From assembly GCA_034509425.1 (NCBI GenBank), contig JAVTVJ010000047.1:310001-374000 (forward strand): a stretch of DNA of 64,000 nt, given 5' to 3'. Positions 1-14,300 of the stretch are shown here, piece after piece (positions within the stretch are counted from its first letter, which is position 1; each line of letters starts with the position of its first letter). The stretch is from Eopsaltria australis. Lineage: Eukaryota; Chordata; Aves; Passeriformes; Petroicidae. A model generated the notes under the pieces. That model was not told the origin of the DNA. It ran no database searches and saw only the letters and a list, made by a program, of their open reading frames with translations. The position numbers were made by a program, and so were the translations under genes.

Positions 1-3000
1 GTTTATTGTTTTAAAATAAATTTGCATTTGAGCTAAAAGGTGAGGTTTGAGAAGTAGGAGTGAAAAAAGTTCTTTTCCACAAATACCTTCACTGACTTCT
101 TGGACTGTTTCCACTGAATTTGGTTTTAGTACATTTAAATTCTGCTCTCCGTAGGTAAGCCATAAACACAAAAAAAGAAAATTTCAATGATTCTTCATGA
201 CTTTTAATAGACTTTTGCATGATTTATTGATGTAAATATACTTCAAATAACTGGTTGGACATTAAAGGGCAAATGAAATGTTTTTTCTTTAACAGACAAC
301 TTGGAAATGAACATTATAAATAGAACATAGTCATCACCACTTTATTTTATGTCATTCCAATCTACTATCAATTTCTTTTCATATACAAACTTTTGTGTAG
401 TCTTGAATACCTAGAAAACTTGCATAATGAAACATGTTATTTACACTGTGTATGAGTCACAAATAATTACAAAAAAAGAATACAAAATGATTAAAATGTA
501 TCATTACATGAAAAGCAAGGAAGATATAGTAGATGTTCTGATTAGCTATAAATGCTTACATATTTGTACATACATTTCTAACCTGAAATTGCTAGATGAT
601 ATATCTGATGATTTTGATCAGGAATACTGGTTCTTATGCTTTCACTACTGGAGAGGAAGCAATATTTTCAGACATAATGAGCCGCTTAAGAAACATTTAT
701 GGAACTGTATAGGATGAAATGTATTAATTTTAAAAAACAAAAATAAAATATTTGACATTTTAAAATATAAGCATTTTCACTCATGCCATACAGATACATT
801 GTATATTAAACGAATACTGTAAGATGGTTTTGCAAATAAATCATAACAGAGCTATATAACATTTTAAAAATAAGCAACTCACATGGCATTTGTATCATAA
901 AATAGCAGATGTACAGTATTATTTACACTGCAAACTGAAGAGAGAACAACCCCATGAAACTGCAGCAAACAACCTGTTTGAAACATTGATCACAGACCTG
1001 ATTCATAAAATACGTAGGCATGTGTGTAGGATGGATGTAAAAACTGGTCCTAGACGTGTGCTTTGTGAAGGTTTAGGACCACCACTGGTCAGTCCTGATT
1101 CACAATAACATTCAAAGTTCCTACCACAAAACCCTGCTGAAAACTGAGCCCTACCTGCCAAGTCCCAGCAGAGTATTTGGGTATTGGCCACTTCAGCAAC
1201 CAATCTTTAAATAGTGGTTATTAAAAAGTCAAACACCTCCTGCCCCTTGGCAGTATTATAGATGCTCAGAATAAAATTTACATATGGAAACTGAGATGGA
1301 ACTCATGAGACAGCTGATCAGTGCTGACCACTATATTTGAATGTTTAGTTCCACCTCTGAAACATGAAATTTGATAAATGAGCTCTGCCTCACAATTGCC
1401 CTCATTTGTTCCTTTTTTTTCTTCCTGATCTTCCTGTATTTCTAGATAGTTTTCATGACACAAGAGAGAGTAGGTGGTACAAATCATGTACTCCTGCCAA
1501 CATCTGAAATTCCAATTGCTGCAAATTCCATTTTTCTCAGGATTTGCCACGCTGAACTGCATTTACCCTGTGTCTGCATTAACTGAGCAACATGTCAACA
1601 TGTATTGTGCCTTTACACATCAGCTCTACAGCATAAGGTGAGCCCAGAATTGTTCTGCACGTTTCGTGTGGCCTTTTATCCAGGATTTCCAAGCATTGAG
1701 CAGCCCAAAAGAAGCTACTGACATGGTTGAAGAGATGTCAAAAAATTCCAGACAGAAAAAAAGGGTACTACAAAAAGAGATAAACCATCTCCTCTTTCAT
1801 GGAAAAGCAAGTCTGCAACATACTACCAGATGCAGCCTGTACATATGAGAACTTGCATAATGCAGAGACAGAGACTTAAGCTATTTTTTTTCCTTTTCAA
1901 GCAAAGGGAGAATAATAATAAATAAAGTCTGGGTGGTATCTTGAGCAGCCAGCAGTGTAACTGAACTGGTGCATTTCATGCTGTGTTATTACAGTGTTAA
2001 GAAGAACAAGCTCTGTCAATGACTCCCCGTAAATTAGATACCTTTGGGACTACTGAAGTCTGGATGGACTTGGCATCTGGATTGCATTTGTGATGTAATT
2101 TGTACAAAGTCACCAGGTAACTTTTTTTGCTTTGGAGATCTTTTGGCTTCAAAAGAAACACAGTGAAGGAAGAAAGAAATATGAGCAGCTGTTACGTGTA
2201 TCAGCAAATTTTAATGAGGAAAAAAACCAACTCAATAACTACTCCGTCATACCACTTTTTTAACCATATGCACATAAATGCCTTCATTTGCCCTAATATT
2301 CTGTCTTCTTTGAACACCTCTTCAGTGACTTAGCTCTGAAATAGATGCATCCTGGTCACAATCAGGATCAAAATATTTTTGAGTGAGATTTCTCTGGAGA
2401 AACATTTTTAATGGACATTGTACTACTAATACGACAAGAATTAATTAAAGTGAGCTATGTACCAGAGGACAAGGTCAAATAAAGTGAGAACTGTCTTGAA
2501 GAAAACTTGTATGATTTTTTTAAATGCAGATAATTTCTCCACTGCAGTACACTTCCACATATAACAATTAGAACAACTTTTATGGAGATGCCAGTGTCTA
2601 TGGGAAAGGCTTCATCAAATATATCCATTATAAGAAATAATAAGAAACTGCAAAACTGAATAAGCAATGCAAGAATTTCAGAATTTCCTCAGCTGAACTT
2701 CAAAGGATTTTTGTTGTTTTGCTGATCACTAGTAACTCATGAATGAAATTCTGGGTCTGTTTATCTTTATGAATCAGGTACTGTGCAAAGGTCATGCACT
2801 GAAATAGCTCATTACTTTTCCCTTTCAAATGCATTAATGGGGAATCAGTAGGATGGAGCCCACCACAAGTAAACCAGAAGCATGAGAAGAGAGCATTTGT
2901 TGAATAGAAATGTTACTGTTAGTATTTAGACAAGGCAAAACTTTGCTTGGTCCTGTGAAGAACAAGAAAACCTGTATTTCAGTTATAAACATTTATATGA

Positions 3001-6000
3001 ATACTAGTCTAAAACTAGAGGCATTGAAATAGAAGATGTATAGTATATTGTATATTGCTTTTCTTATAGAGTGTACATTATGTTTCTAATATGATGACAA
3101 ACAAGTAAAATCTTTTAGGACAAACTAAAAGGACCTCATTGTAACAAACACCATTATAGCAGGTCACACTATGAAAGCGAGATGTCAAGTCACAGCACAG
3201 TGCAGGCACGCTGTTAAAAGATAGTCTGGGGTACTCTGAGAAGGCTGTTTTATCCTTCTGCTACCTGTTAACAACATACCTGCATGAGTTTTGTAAAGTT
3301 TTTTCTTCTTGTTTGAGGCCTTCAGTGGCTTTGAAAAAAGAAGGGTAAAAAAGGCAAAATGTCCTCAGTTGCACTTTGGAAGAATGGTATCACCAAAGCC
3401 TACTCAAAAGGAGGCAAAAAGATAAAATTAAGAAGTATCAATAGAAATGGAACAGAACAAGGCTGTTTTGTTTCCTCTAAAGAAGGCCTAGGCTATTGGC
3501 ACTGTTTGCATTTGCTAGAAAATAGAAGTGGCTTATTGGGAGGAGATTCAGGAAAGGCATTCACTGATCTCTCAAAGCCTGCAAGATTTACAAATAGTAT
3601 CTGCTTTTCAATTTCCCAACAGCATACAAAGAAAGACCCTTTACTATATGCAGGTCTGTGTAAACAGTTAGACACAAAATAGTAATTTTAAGACAAGAAG
3701 AATAAACTTTAGATTACGTATTTTTTCAGAAGCTCATAGGATCAACAGCTATCAAGACATACATTCTGTTATAGGAAGAGCAGTACAAATGTTAAAGCTT
3801 TTAAGACCATATATAGTTCACTGCACACACAATTTTCCCATGGCCTAGACATATGGCACATCAAGTTTTTACATAGACTCATGTTCCCACGGAGGGATTA
3901 ATACTGAATTCTGCTGTGTTATACTGGTGCTGCAGCCTTGAATAACTTGTTCAATGCCACAGCACAGGCCTGGTTAGTACATACATCATGCACTTCATCT
4001 GCTCACAGTCAAAGACACAAATGACAGAACCAAACTTTACTGTTTTGTTTTTGTTTTTCAAGTAGGTAAGTCTTTGGTTAGTAATAAATTCAGTTGGTTT
4101 GGGGAAGCAATCATAACTGAAATAGCAACTTTCAACCAGAGGTACTTACTGGAACTTCCAGACCACTAAGTCTGCCAAACAAATCCCAAGAAAAAAACTG
4201 AAATGCAGCATGTGATAGTTTGTATGGACTTTGCTTCCATTGGCAGGTGGATTCCTTTGCTGAACAGCTAGTTACAGGACAAGTAGTCAGATGCAATTTT
4301 GCAATTAATCCTTTGATTTCAGAGTGGGAAGATCTTGGCTTATATGCTTTGAGCTTTTCTGTTCATGCCATCTGACAGTAAAACACTAACCTGCCCCATC
4401 CCTTCTCAGTAGATCACAAGCTGATGTTTTAAAATAATGTTCAGATTTACAGATTCCTCAAATTAATCTCTTAACCATTAAGTTGACAGAAAATCTCTAG
4501 GGACACTGCCTCACCTCCTCTGTTTATTACTAAAATGGAAATACTATCACTAAATAGATTATCCTTTGTCTGTAAGAAATTTTATACAAACAGGTTCAAT
4601 TCACATCTCAGTGCTCTAAAACCTGATAGAGCTCTAGTATCCTTTAATGGCATCCAAGATTATTTTAATGCTAAGCAACCATTTTTGCTAGTGCAAGGTT
4701 GTAATCTTGTTAGTGCAGAATGCTTGTACAAGTCTCTTCTGAGAAGCTTTATAAGACAACACTAAAACAGTATTACAGAACTCCACAAAAAACATTTGCA
4801 CCCAGGGGATATTTGTCCACTTCCACAGGAGTGCAGGCTTTGAGGTGGTCTATCTTCACATTTTAGGAGTACCAAATATTTTTATCCAGCATCCAGAACA
4901 GAGAAGTTTGAAACAAGCAGCAATTCTCAGCATTCATAAAGCTGAGATTAAAACTGCGCCCTACTGAACAGTTCTGTCCCTTTGGTCTCCTCTCAGTAAA
5001 TGTCACACTAGCAATGTGTGGCTCATAACTCTTCCTAAAATTCCCACTCCTAGAACTGAGGTGAAAATCATGAACTCAGGTGAAAACTCATCTTCCTACA
5101 ATAATCCAAGTTATCTTTACTTATGTCTGGCTCTGTTATTACAGATGTTCGTGACCACCTCAGATAGGAATTAGCCCTCAGATTTTACTTTGGCAACACT
5201 AAAATGAAAGGGAAAACTTGAAAGATAAAACTCTAAGGCATCAAAGTTAATTGTCCTCTAGCATTACTTTCAGAGGAGATGAAGATGAGCCAAAATGAAT
5301 CACCAGTTAAATCACCAATTTCAGCTGGTTCCTGGAAAAATTGTTTAAAGTATCAGAAATTACTTTCTATTCACACTTCCTTGAATTTCATGACTCCTGA
5401 TTAGATGGGAGACTCAGAATCACATGCACAGACAACTGGAAAATTGTTATCACTTCTCGGGGAGATATTGCACGCAAAGTTCAATTTGTTCTCAAAGGCT
5501 TTGGGAAGAGACTGAACTATGACTTGGTAGGCCCAGGCTGTGAATTTCATGCCAATAATACTAGCTTGTTTTGCAAAAGTTTCTCCTTATAACAAATTTA
5601 TCCCACTGAAATATATAAACATAAACCAGTAGATTATTTTTAGTAGCATTTAGCTCCTTCCTTAAGGTTGACCATAGAGGCAGAGCAAAGTGGCAAAGAG
5701 AATAAGGGGATTATTTGGGGCTCTGAAATAATTGCTTGGATTCTCCAGGATGGTGATCTTTAAATGTCTCAATATTTATGTGTTGCACCCATGAACTGCA
5801 CAAACAGAATACACATAGCCTCTTTAAAACACTACGGGATCCTGCAAAGAAGAACTTTAGCATACTTTTAGTAAGCTGGGAAAGGTAAAATTCATATCAA
5901 GAGGGAATGTAAAGTCAGTCCTAGCACTGGAGCCCACCATATTCAGGAAAAAAAACCCCAAACAAAACAGTTACTGTTCTCTTAAAATACTTTGCTGGGA

Positions 6001-8325
6001 AATACTTGTGTCATTTATCTCTGGGCTCTAAAGAAACTGAAGTTTAAAAATTCAAGGGATGAAGATGGCCATGCTTTTCACTGAAGTAAGGATGGATATT
6101 AAAGGTGCATGATTTGGTTTAGAGTAGTCCCAGGGGTAGGTAATAATATATCCATAATATCTCAAGATAGCTCTCAGACAGTGTCCACGTATTTTGTGTT
6201 ATTTACCCCTAACTACACTTTTACAAATTTAAGCAGTTATATCATGTTCTATAAAATAAAAGGTATGCCTTGGAATGTGTACATGTGTAGGACGTGTGAT
6301 GCAGATAACTGCTGGTGTTGCTTGTCCTGACATTTCTGTTCCACCACTGAACCTTAACACACTGAACGCCAGATAAATGGCATTGATGCTAATTAAATCC
6401 CAAAATCAAGATTACTCATGACCTCTTATACAATGAGGACTTCTGCAAGAACAAAAATTTGCAAAAAGAACTCTAGTTTATAAGATATGCAAAAGACAAT
6501 GAGCATAAATACTTTATTTTTCACAGTGATTTGATTCGCTGATGTAAGTTATTATTTATACCCTACACTTGTCAATGCCTCAGACCTGAAATGCAGAGAT
6601 TTAATAACAGGTGTGCAGCAAAGACACATACTACAGAAAGAATTTCGAAAGAAAGTGGTGAAGGTTATTCCTGAGCTATGCATAGGTCAGCTTGTGAGTA
6701 CATAAGTAAAAATAATTACTTAAGTCATGGTACAAACCGCATGCAACTCTACCAGCCCTGTCTTCAGCTGAGACCCAGCCTGTATCTTGCAGAATTTTTC
6801 ACCTTGACCAAACAGGCTGAGGTTCCCTGTCTGCAGTGGATTGCTACTCCTTCAGGGTCATACACAGTATGGTGGAATTGCTCTGCTGCAGAAAATAAGT
6901 AACTGAGGAAGAATGAAGAATAAAGAAGCGGGGGTTTTTTGTTTAGTTTGTTAAATCCAAGCAAGAAGCAATACGAACTTGTAAAACCATGGCACAGAAG
7001 AGAATTCTTTAAAATGCAAATCTTTGAGGCAATGGAAAATAATTACTTTTTAGTAAAGATATGCTGAGGTTTGGAAATTTGCTTTCACTGTAGAATCTGT
7101 TATTAGATTTGGAGTTTGGGAGTTTCGTTTTTATTTTTCAGTTGAATAAATTTAGCAAGAAATTATCTCCCCCTCCCTCCTGCAAAGAAGATGGAAATGT
7201 CAAGGCAAAAACTTCTTTTTTAGTATCCAAATAATGGCTTTAACATGACTTTCAGTACCTAACTTGAGGTACTGAACTTTGGAGGAACTTACCAAACTGA
7301 TTCAGAACATAAAGCAGAAACTGCAAGGTGGGTTTAGAAGGTGAATAAAACAGAATTAAGACTAAACCTTGTTATTCTTCTCCTTTGTGATTCCAATTAT
7401 TTTTTAATGTTATTTTATGGGTAACTTGCTTTCAGCTGAGCATTTTTTGTTGCTTTTTCTCCAGATGTTATGATATTTTGATGTACCTTCATCTCTGTTA
7501 CTAAATTCACCCTTCTCTGGCAAGCCCCTAGTGTCTATTTTTAGCTCCATGAGCTACTAATCCAGTTTCTCTGACAACTGCAATTTGTTGGAAGAAATGA
7601 CTAGTGTTACGTTGTCTCAGAGCTATGAGCCCATTCGAGAAATCAGCTTCTCAGCTGACCTTTAAAGCAAGTGAGAATAATGTGCCTGCAGCTCCACAGA
7701 GTTTGGATTTCATTATCACAGCAGTGTGTATGAGATGGGCTGGCCCTGCTGCACAACTCTGCCTCTCTGTTTTGTTTTCCTGGTAATTATAGACACTGTT
7801 TACTGTACATGGGAAATCTGCAAGTTTTCTCAGCTCTTGAGGACAATACTATTTCTAATCCCTTTTCTCTGGAGAGTTACAGTTCACAGTGTGGAGGACT
7901 GCATACTATTGACTCTTCCCAAGAGCAACTTTCCCACGGACCATGACTGTGGTGAAAATCACCACAGATGTCTAAGGATCAGAATGGCAACTGCAAACAG
8001 AGGAGAGATGTATGGGAGCAATGTAGCAGAGTAGCAGCCCTGGTTCTTACCACTCCTGTCTGGTTCAGACACAAGCCTGACACAAGCTCCTGTCAGAGAA
8101 TCTGGGTACTCTGAGTGCTTAACAACACAAGTATGATTCAGAACAGGTCACGTAGAAGTTTCAGTAACTATGATCACAGTGAGAGAACATCCAGCCAGCA
8201 CTTCACCCTGTTCCCCCTTTCTTTCCCAAGTGATTGCAGACACTGACCTATATACTCTTTCAAGAAAAAAAAATGGTGAGGAAAATTTATCATTTCAATG
8301 TTAAAAAAAGAGATATCCATTTCTG
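1..8325. other. Downstream flank of GUCY1A2, no gene recognised
   Basis: This AT-rich stretch lies on the 3' side of the minus-strand GUCY1A2 gene. All open frames here are short (about 110 codons or fewer), lack recognisable protein motifs and are spread over both strands in no order, as expected by chance. I saw no tRNA-like, rRNA-like or clear transposon sequence. Part of it could be transcribed as a very long GUCY1A2 3' UTR, since the mammalian gene is known for a long one, but nothing in the sequence shows this. Confidence 0.6.
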
Positions 8326-8369
8326 GGATGGATGGATGGATGGATGGATGGATGGATGGATGGATGGAT
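8326..8369. repeat. (GGAT)11 tetranucleotide microsatellite
   Basis: Eleven uninterrupted GGAT units form a 44-bp simple tandem repeat. It is perfect over its whole length, which suggests a young and probably length-variable locus. It sits in noncoding DNA about 9.4 kb downstream of the GUCY1A2 stop codon. Confidence 0.97.
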
Positions 8370-11300
8370 TTATTAAGTAGCTATTCCACGAGAGCATTAA
8401 GCAGTAAAAAACATGATGGTTTGGGGAGATGGCTCTTAGTGGATACATCAGTTAACACATTAGTATTATCTTAGAGCAAAAGGGGGCAGTTGAGAACAGT
8501 CACAGATTGTTACTTGGTTTTAAGTTGAAGGGAATGTCCTTATAACTAGGATAAACCCCCTAGCCAGACCTCTAAAACCTTAAATATTAATAATTTTACT
8601 GTCACATCCCTTTGAATCCCTGGCTGAAGCCTGGCCCTTGCCCCAGTGTCTTGGTCTCCATATGTATTTGATGTTCTATTCTTTACATCCTCTCATTCTT
8701 AGCAGCAGTGGAATTCATCTCACCTACAGCACAGCAGCTAATCTGAACTAGTCCTCCACCTCACACAGTGGTCACTGGGGAGAAAAGAGAAGAGCACATC
8801 TAAAGCAGTGATTTGTCTCATCCCTAAGACTTTCTCCAGGAAAGTTCAATCTTTGAAATGCCAGGATGTCTGCACTGACTGTAGAGGGAACTGACCTGAC
8901 TAGCTCAGATCAGTTGAATTTCACTCGTATTTACAGCAATTCCCCAAACTCTTGGTTCTCCAGAGGACCCCAGTGCAACTTGGGCACAGTGAGACATAAG
9001 AATAAGGAATGTTCTAGCATCAAAGACATTAATGGCCGCAACTTAGTGAAGTGCTAATTTTCCAGCAAGGCAGTATAAATGTCATGTATTAGGATGGGAA
9101 TTTTGTCTAGAATGGGTTTTGTTTCTTCAAAACAACTTCAGTAAAAGGCACAATGCTGTCCTGTCAGTAAGCATATTTAAACTTTGGCTTTGGGATGCTC
9201 TGTATCTCTTAAAAAGCTCTAAACAACAGAATTAAATTTCGGCCTTACCCAACATGATCTGTTTGGCATTTCTACAGAAGTTGCTGGGTGAAATACTACT
9301 TCCTTGGAAATTTACTACAGACAACTCTTGGTAGAACGTGCATTTGAAAACTCCATATATAGGACTGTTTCTGAAACAATGGTGTGAACTGTGGATTGTC
9401 TCACAGACTTTGTACCTTTTTATTATGATACAACAGTAGTCCAAGATTTCTTTCTGTTAAAGAATTTCTAAAAAGTATTGACTTACAGAGTAAAGGAGTC
9501 TCCATTTTTTTATAAAGTGCTAATATTTATCCCTATATACTTTTTATAAGAAATTCTTACTACCACCTCCAAATTTCCAATCGGCAAAGTACCTCACTTG
9601 CCCTACTTCACATCTAGTTTTGTATTCAGTATTGAAACTCCCAGAGGAATTCTTATTCCTACCTCCAGAAAAGTCAAATAATACAAAAAAGCAGGACACT
9701 CTTTGTATTTTGCATTTAGACTTTTTAGACTTTCTTTTTCCCTTACAATTTTTCTCTGTAACTAGAGATTGATTCTTACGCAAAATAAAAAACACAAAAA
9801 TAATGTATTTCTCATGCAGTTGCACTAAAAATTAAAGGATTATAGACTCTAAAATTTACCCTTATGCCCTCAGAGTTCATGACACTATGTACAATACTTT
9901 CTTTTACTTTATATGAATAATCTCTGCATCATCCAGCTTCCAAATAGATGAAAGCTACCATCAGCACCACATCTGCATGCAGCTGCCCTCTCCTACACAC
10001 AGACTTCACTTGCTTCAGATGCTTTTTATTGATACACTTGCAGGAACTACAAGAAGTTTCCAGAGAGGAATGTTTACACCCTTAAACACTGACTAGCACA
10101 TGGGACTTAACTTAGAGGGGGGATTTCTAACCCACATTTCCAAAACTTATTTAGGCATTTAGAACCTCAGGATCATTCAGCAAAGTGAGATTCAACTTTC
10201 AGAAAGAGGTTGTGTTTAACAGAAAAAATGGGATTGAGGAGTATGCCCCTTAATGTGACTTCAAAAATGTTACCTCCTTCTTCTTAGCAAATGCAAATAA
10301 TCAGAACTGGGGAGCCATGCTTCCAGTGTACAATTTCAGAATGATTTCAATCAACCAGAAGTGCCATAGAAACTTCTAAAATAAATATACCTGTCAGTAC
10401 CTCCTTTTTCTTGTCCATATGATCTGTTCTCTCATGCAATGGCTCACATTTAAAAGATGGTTATTTATTCCTAAACTTGTTCTTTTGCAATAGGTTCAGA
10501 AACTCTGATATTGATTTAACAGTATGTTCACTCTCATTAGGGAAGGGAAAAATAATACCTTAGAGATATACTGGTAATAAACAAATGCCAAAATGCATTA
10601 AGCAGTATGTGCCCTCTGTGGGTATTAATCAGTTTTAGCAACTATTTACTGTTGTGTATAAAACAGAAGTCATCCATTGTATTTATCTGCCTGGTTTATT
10701 ACTCCTATTTATCATTCCTGGGTATATCTTACATCTATTTCCCATACTGTTGTTTCTAGGATGTGAGACTAGTCTTACTCAGTGTGCAGTCTTTTAAAAT
10801 ATGGTTTATATCCAAAACTTTTATAATTCTGGTGTATAGTTTGGATTTTGCTCTTCCTTATTTAAGTAAGTAGCAAAATATGCTTTCAGAAAACTAACAA
10901 AGAAACACCTCCTCAACTAATCAAATTATTCCACTACGTGCTCTTCTTCTCTGAGGAAGTGGATGGAAGGACAAACAGTACACATCAGGGTGTTCTTCTG
11001 CCACTTAATGTCCTGCTGAAAAGTGGTTTGTTAAGGTGATAGGTGTTGTACAGAAGCCTACACAGAAGAGATTAGCATGGCTTTATTTATTGCTTCAAGA
11101 GTAGTCATTAGAGAGTATTGCTAAGGAATAATTACTGAGAAAACAAGTAGCTCAATGTGAGACCCTCTGCTAATGGAAAGTTAATTTTGGCCAACAAATT
11201 CACAAAAACACAAAGAAAGTGTGTTAATGATAACCTGGCAACTATCTCTCTGTTCTTTAGAATCTATATATGTCACTACCATCCTGACTACAGGATAAGG

Positions 11301-14300
11301 TTTAGGAAGGCATTGTGGCACACAGTTCAGGTGAACATGGAGAGAGGTTTTGCATAACTGGGCTAGGGGCTCAAGGCTCAAAACCATTTCCAAATCTCAC
11401 TCCTAATGGTATCCCAGAGTTGTGACTGGCAGTGCTGGTATCATATGCAAAGGGTTCAGACACCAGGAGATATTTGCAGAACTGCAGTAGCCTGTGCTCG
11501 TGACAGTCACCATGGCTACAGTGGTGACACTATTTATCCTGGAATATGCTTATCTATCCCTCTGACACTTAGTTTGATTCAATTCATTTTGGCCAATGCA
11601 AAATGCTGAAAAGCAGCGTAACAGAAGATCTGGGACACAGCACTTGGGCTGAAAAGAATATAATTCAGTGGGATTAATCTCACTTATCTTGGTCATGTTA
11701 AAAAACAGATGTCTAGTCTAAGTTTGCCATTTGTGGTCACTGAGAAAGTTAAGCACACTCAAGGATTTAGGCAGCCTCATACTCTTCCTAAAGCAGAGGG
11801 GATAGGTGCCTGAAGTGCTTACCTGTCCTTCAGTTTTCAAAAGAAACTTGATTGTTGGAATGCCAAAGAGGGCCAGACAGCTGAAGGTGCTGCTGCAGCC
11901 ATGGTAATCAGTGTGTCCCTCTTGATTCATGTCAATTCCACTGCCTTCTTGCTAGTCAGGGAAGATACTTGTTTCTCTGAAATCCCCTCTTCTCTGTTTG
12001 TCCAAATTAAATCACGTTCAGCCTCACTCTGCCTTTGGAAACTAAAATCCTTGGAGCAAATAGCTGGTTTAACATCTGCCTCCACCGATCCTTTTGTTAA
12101 AGCTGCCAGCAAAGTTGCCACTTTGCAACACACGTTGTATTGGGCTCTCTAATGTGAACCCCAGCCCAGAGGGAAGCAGACTGAGATGCTCATGCTGTTT
12201 TAGAGGCCATTTTGTTGCTACAGTGACACCGTGACACTAACCTGGACCACAGATAACTGGAGGTCAGCCTTTCTAAGCCACAGGAACAAGTTAGCATCTG
12301 CAGAGGTGAATGATCTGTCGCCTGTGACTGAACTGTTGCATTCCTCAGTTTCACTGTTTCTCTTGCTTTTGTGCATGATTAACAGCCAAGCCACAAAAGA
12401 TCAATCATGTATATGAGGTTAAACACTTCACAGATTTTTGTTGCAAGCCTGCTCATGCATTGCAAATTAATAATGTCATTAAGGAGTAACTCCTATCTGC
12501 ACAGATAAATTTGGTGCTTGTGGAAGCTAAAAACATGCCGTGGGCTGTTAATGCACTGACAAATCCACCAGCGATAACTTGCACTGCAGTCTTTTCCCTC
12601 TCTAAGGATGTGAGTGCCTGCTGTGTCACTGTAGCAGTTTTGTCCTTGCTGCACGAAGAGTAAGATCAGCCCTTTAACCCTAGTTATTCTTTATATATAA
12701 GCAGCTGTGTCAACAATATATGCTAATAAGAACAACAATAGGAGTTATTCACTATCTATGTCACATACAGTGCGCTAAGGAAAGAAAAGTGGAGGTCTTT
12801 CGGAGAGCAGGACCCTGACCAAGAGCAGAACATACCATGCAAGAGGATGGAATTATTAACAGTAGCAGAAGCTGATCAACTCCTTACTTGTTGAGTCTAC
12901 TGCACACTCAGCATCTTCAATTCATCCATAGCCTCTCCTGTCACTGGCACCCTCAATCCTGCACAGCATTATGAATAATGTATTAACTTGAAGGAAAGGA
13001 ACCAACTGTCTCTGAGTTTGACAAGCTGTTTTAAGCTTCTTGGTTTTTTTGTTGCTAATTTAAGCACGTTGCTATTTCCAATACTACACATGCACAATTA
13101 TGCAAAAGATCACCAGAATCCAGAAAGCCAGAAGCTCTGAGACTGCATTAGGACAGGGAACTAGCTCTCCTCAGTGAGCTCTGAGCACTCAGCAGAGGAG
13201 AGGTAGTGGCCTGAGACTTGATGAGGAAAACTCAGATGTCCTAAATTTACAATGCTGCTGCTGGATTACAGACTCCTTGACAGGACAGTCTGCATGAAGC
13301 ATGTACATGTGACAGCTGAAGAATAGGAAAGCAGTCCAGTGATTCAACTTGCTCCAACAAATGCAGGTTTCAGACTCATTTGCAATTCAACACAGCAGTT
13401 CTAGGTGCTATTTTTTTTCATTCATTTTTAAATTGCCTGAGAGAAGGATCTGTTCTGAGTAAGACATACACAATGTGAAATTGCTTACGAGTTTACATCT
13501 TAGTGCAGTGATGATACTTTTAAATGCATGCAACGTGTCATGGTTTTGCACTGCTTGATTTATACAGGAAAAAATGGAAGATGGATGTGAAATATGCCCG
13601 ATCCTGCTGTTGGGCTTGGTAGGGAACACTGTAAGAACAGGAGGAGACAGCACTGTGAAACGGCATGTGCACACACATGAACTGCCATGGACTGTTAATG
13701 GCTCGGTCACAAGGATTTCTTCAAAACAGGCAATTCCCATACAAGATTTCCAAGGTTTTAAGAGCTCTGGTTTTCTGTTTGCAGAGGCATGTTTCCAGGC
13801 TTCAGAACAGACTCAGATGTGAAACTGTATGCGGGAATGAGCAGAGAAGCCAAAACCACAATCACAGTTAATGACTACTGACTTTCTGGAATTAAAAATG
13901 AGATATCCTTTGGGATCCTGCAAGAAAACCACACTTTGAGTGTCCTGGCTTAGTAGAATTCTCCCATGCAGAGGCTTTTGTCTTTGAATGGCAAATTTTA
14001 CCAGAGGGATGCAGAACAAAATTTATCCACCACCCTACCACTTCATCACTATTTTCCTTTTTGCGCTGAGTTCATGATCTCTATGAACTGCATCACAGAA
14101 AAGCCTGTGTGATGGGGAGCTTCAAGCAGATGGAAAAATCTGACACAAGATCTGTAAAAAGTGTTCTGGGGAAATGACTGCAGACTCTCTTACTTTGACC
14201 CCATGATTTTTGTACAAGAAATCAGCCACAAAGCGACTGATGAACCCAGCTAGGGGGGGTCCTCACATCACCTTCCCTTTGCCTTGTACAGGCAATATAA

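Noticed and set aside
10085..10200. Resemblance to an ancient amniote interspersed repeat
   Set aside because: The likeness is limited to a few short words and no element boundaries are visible.
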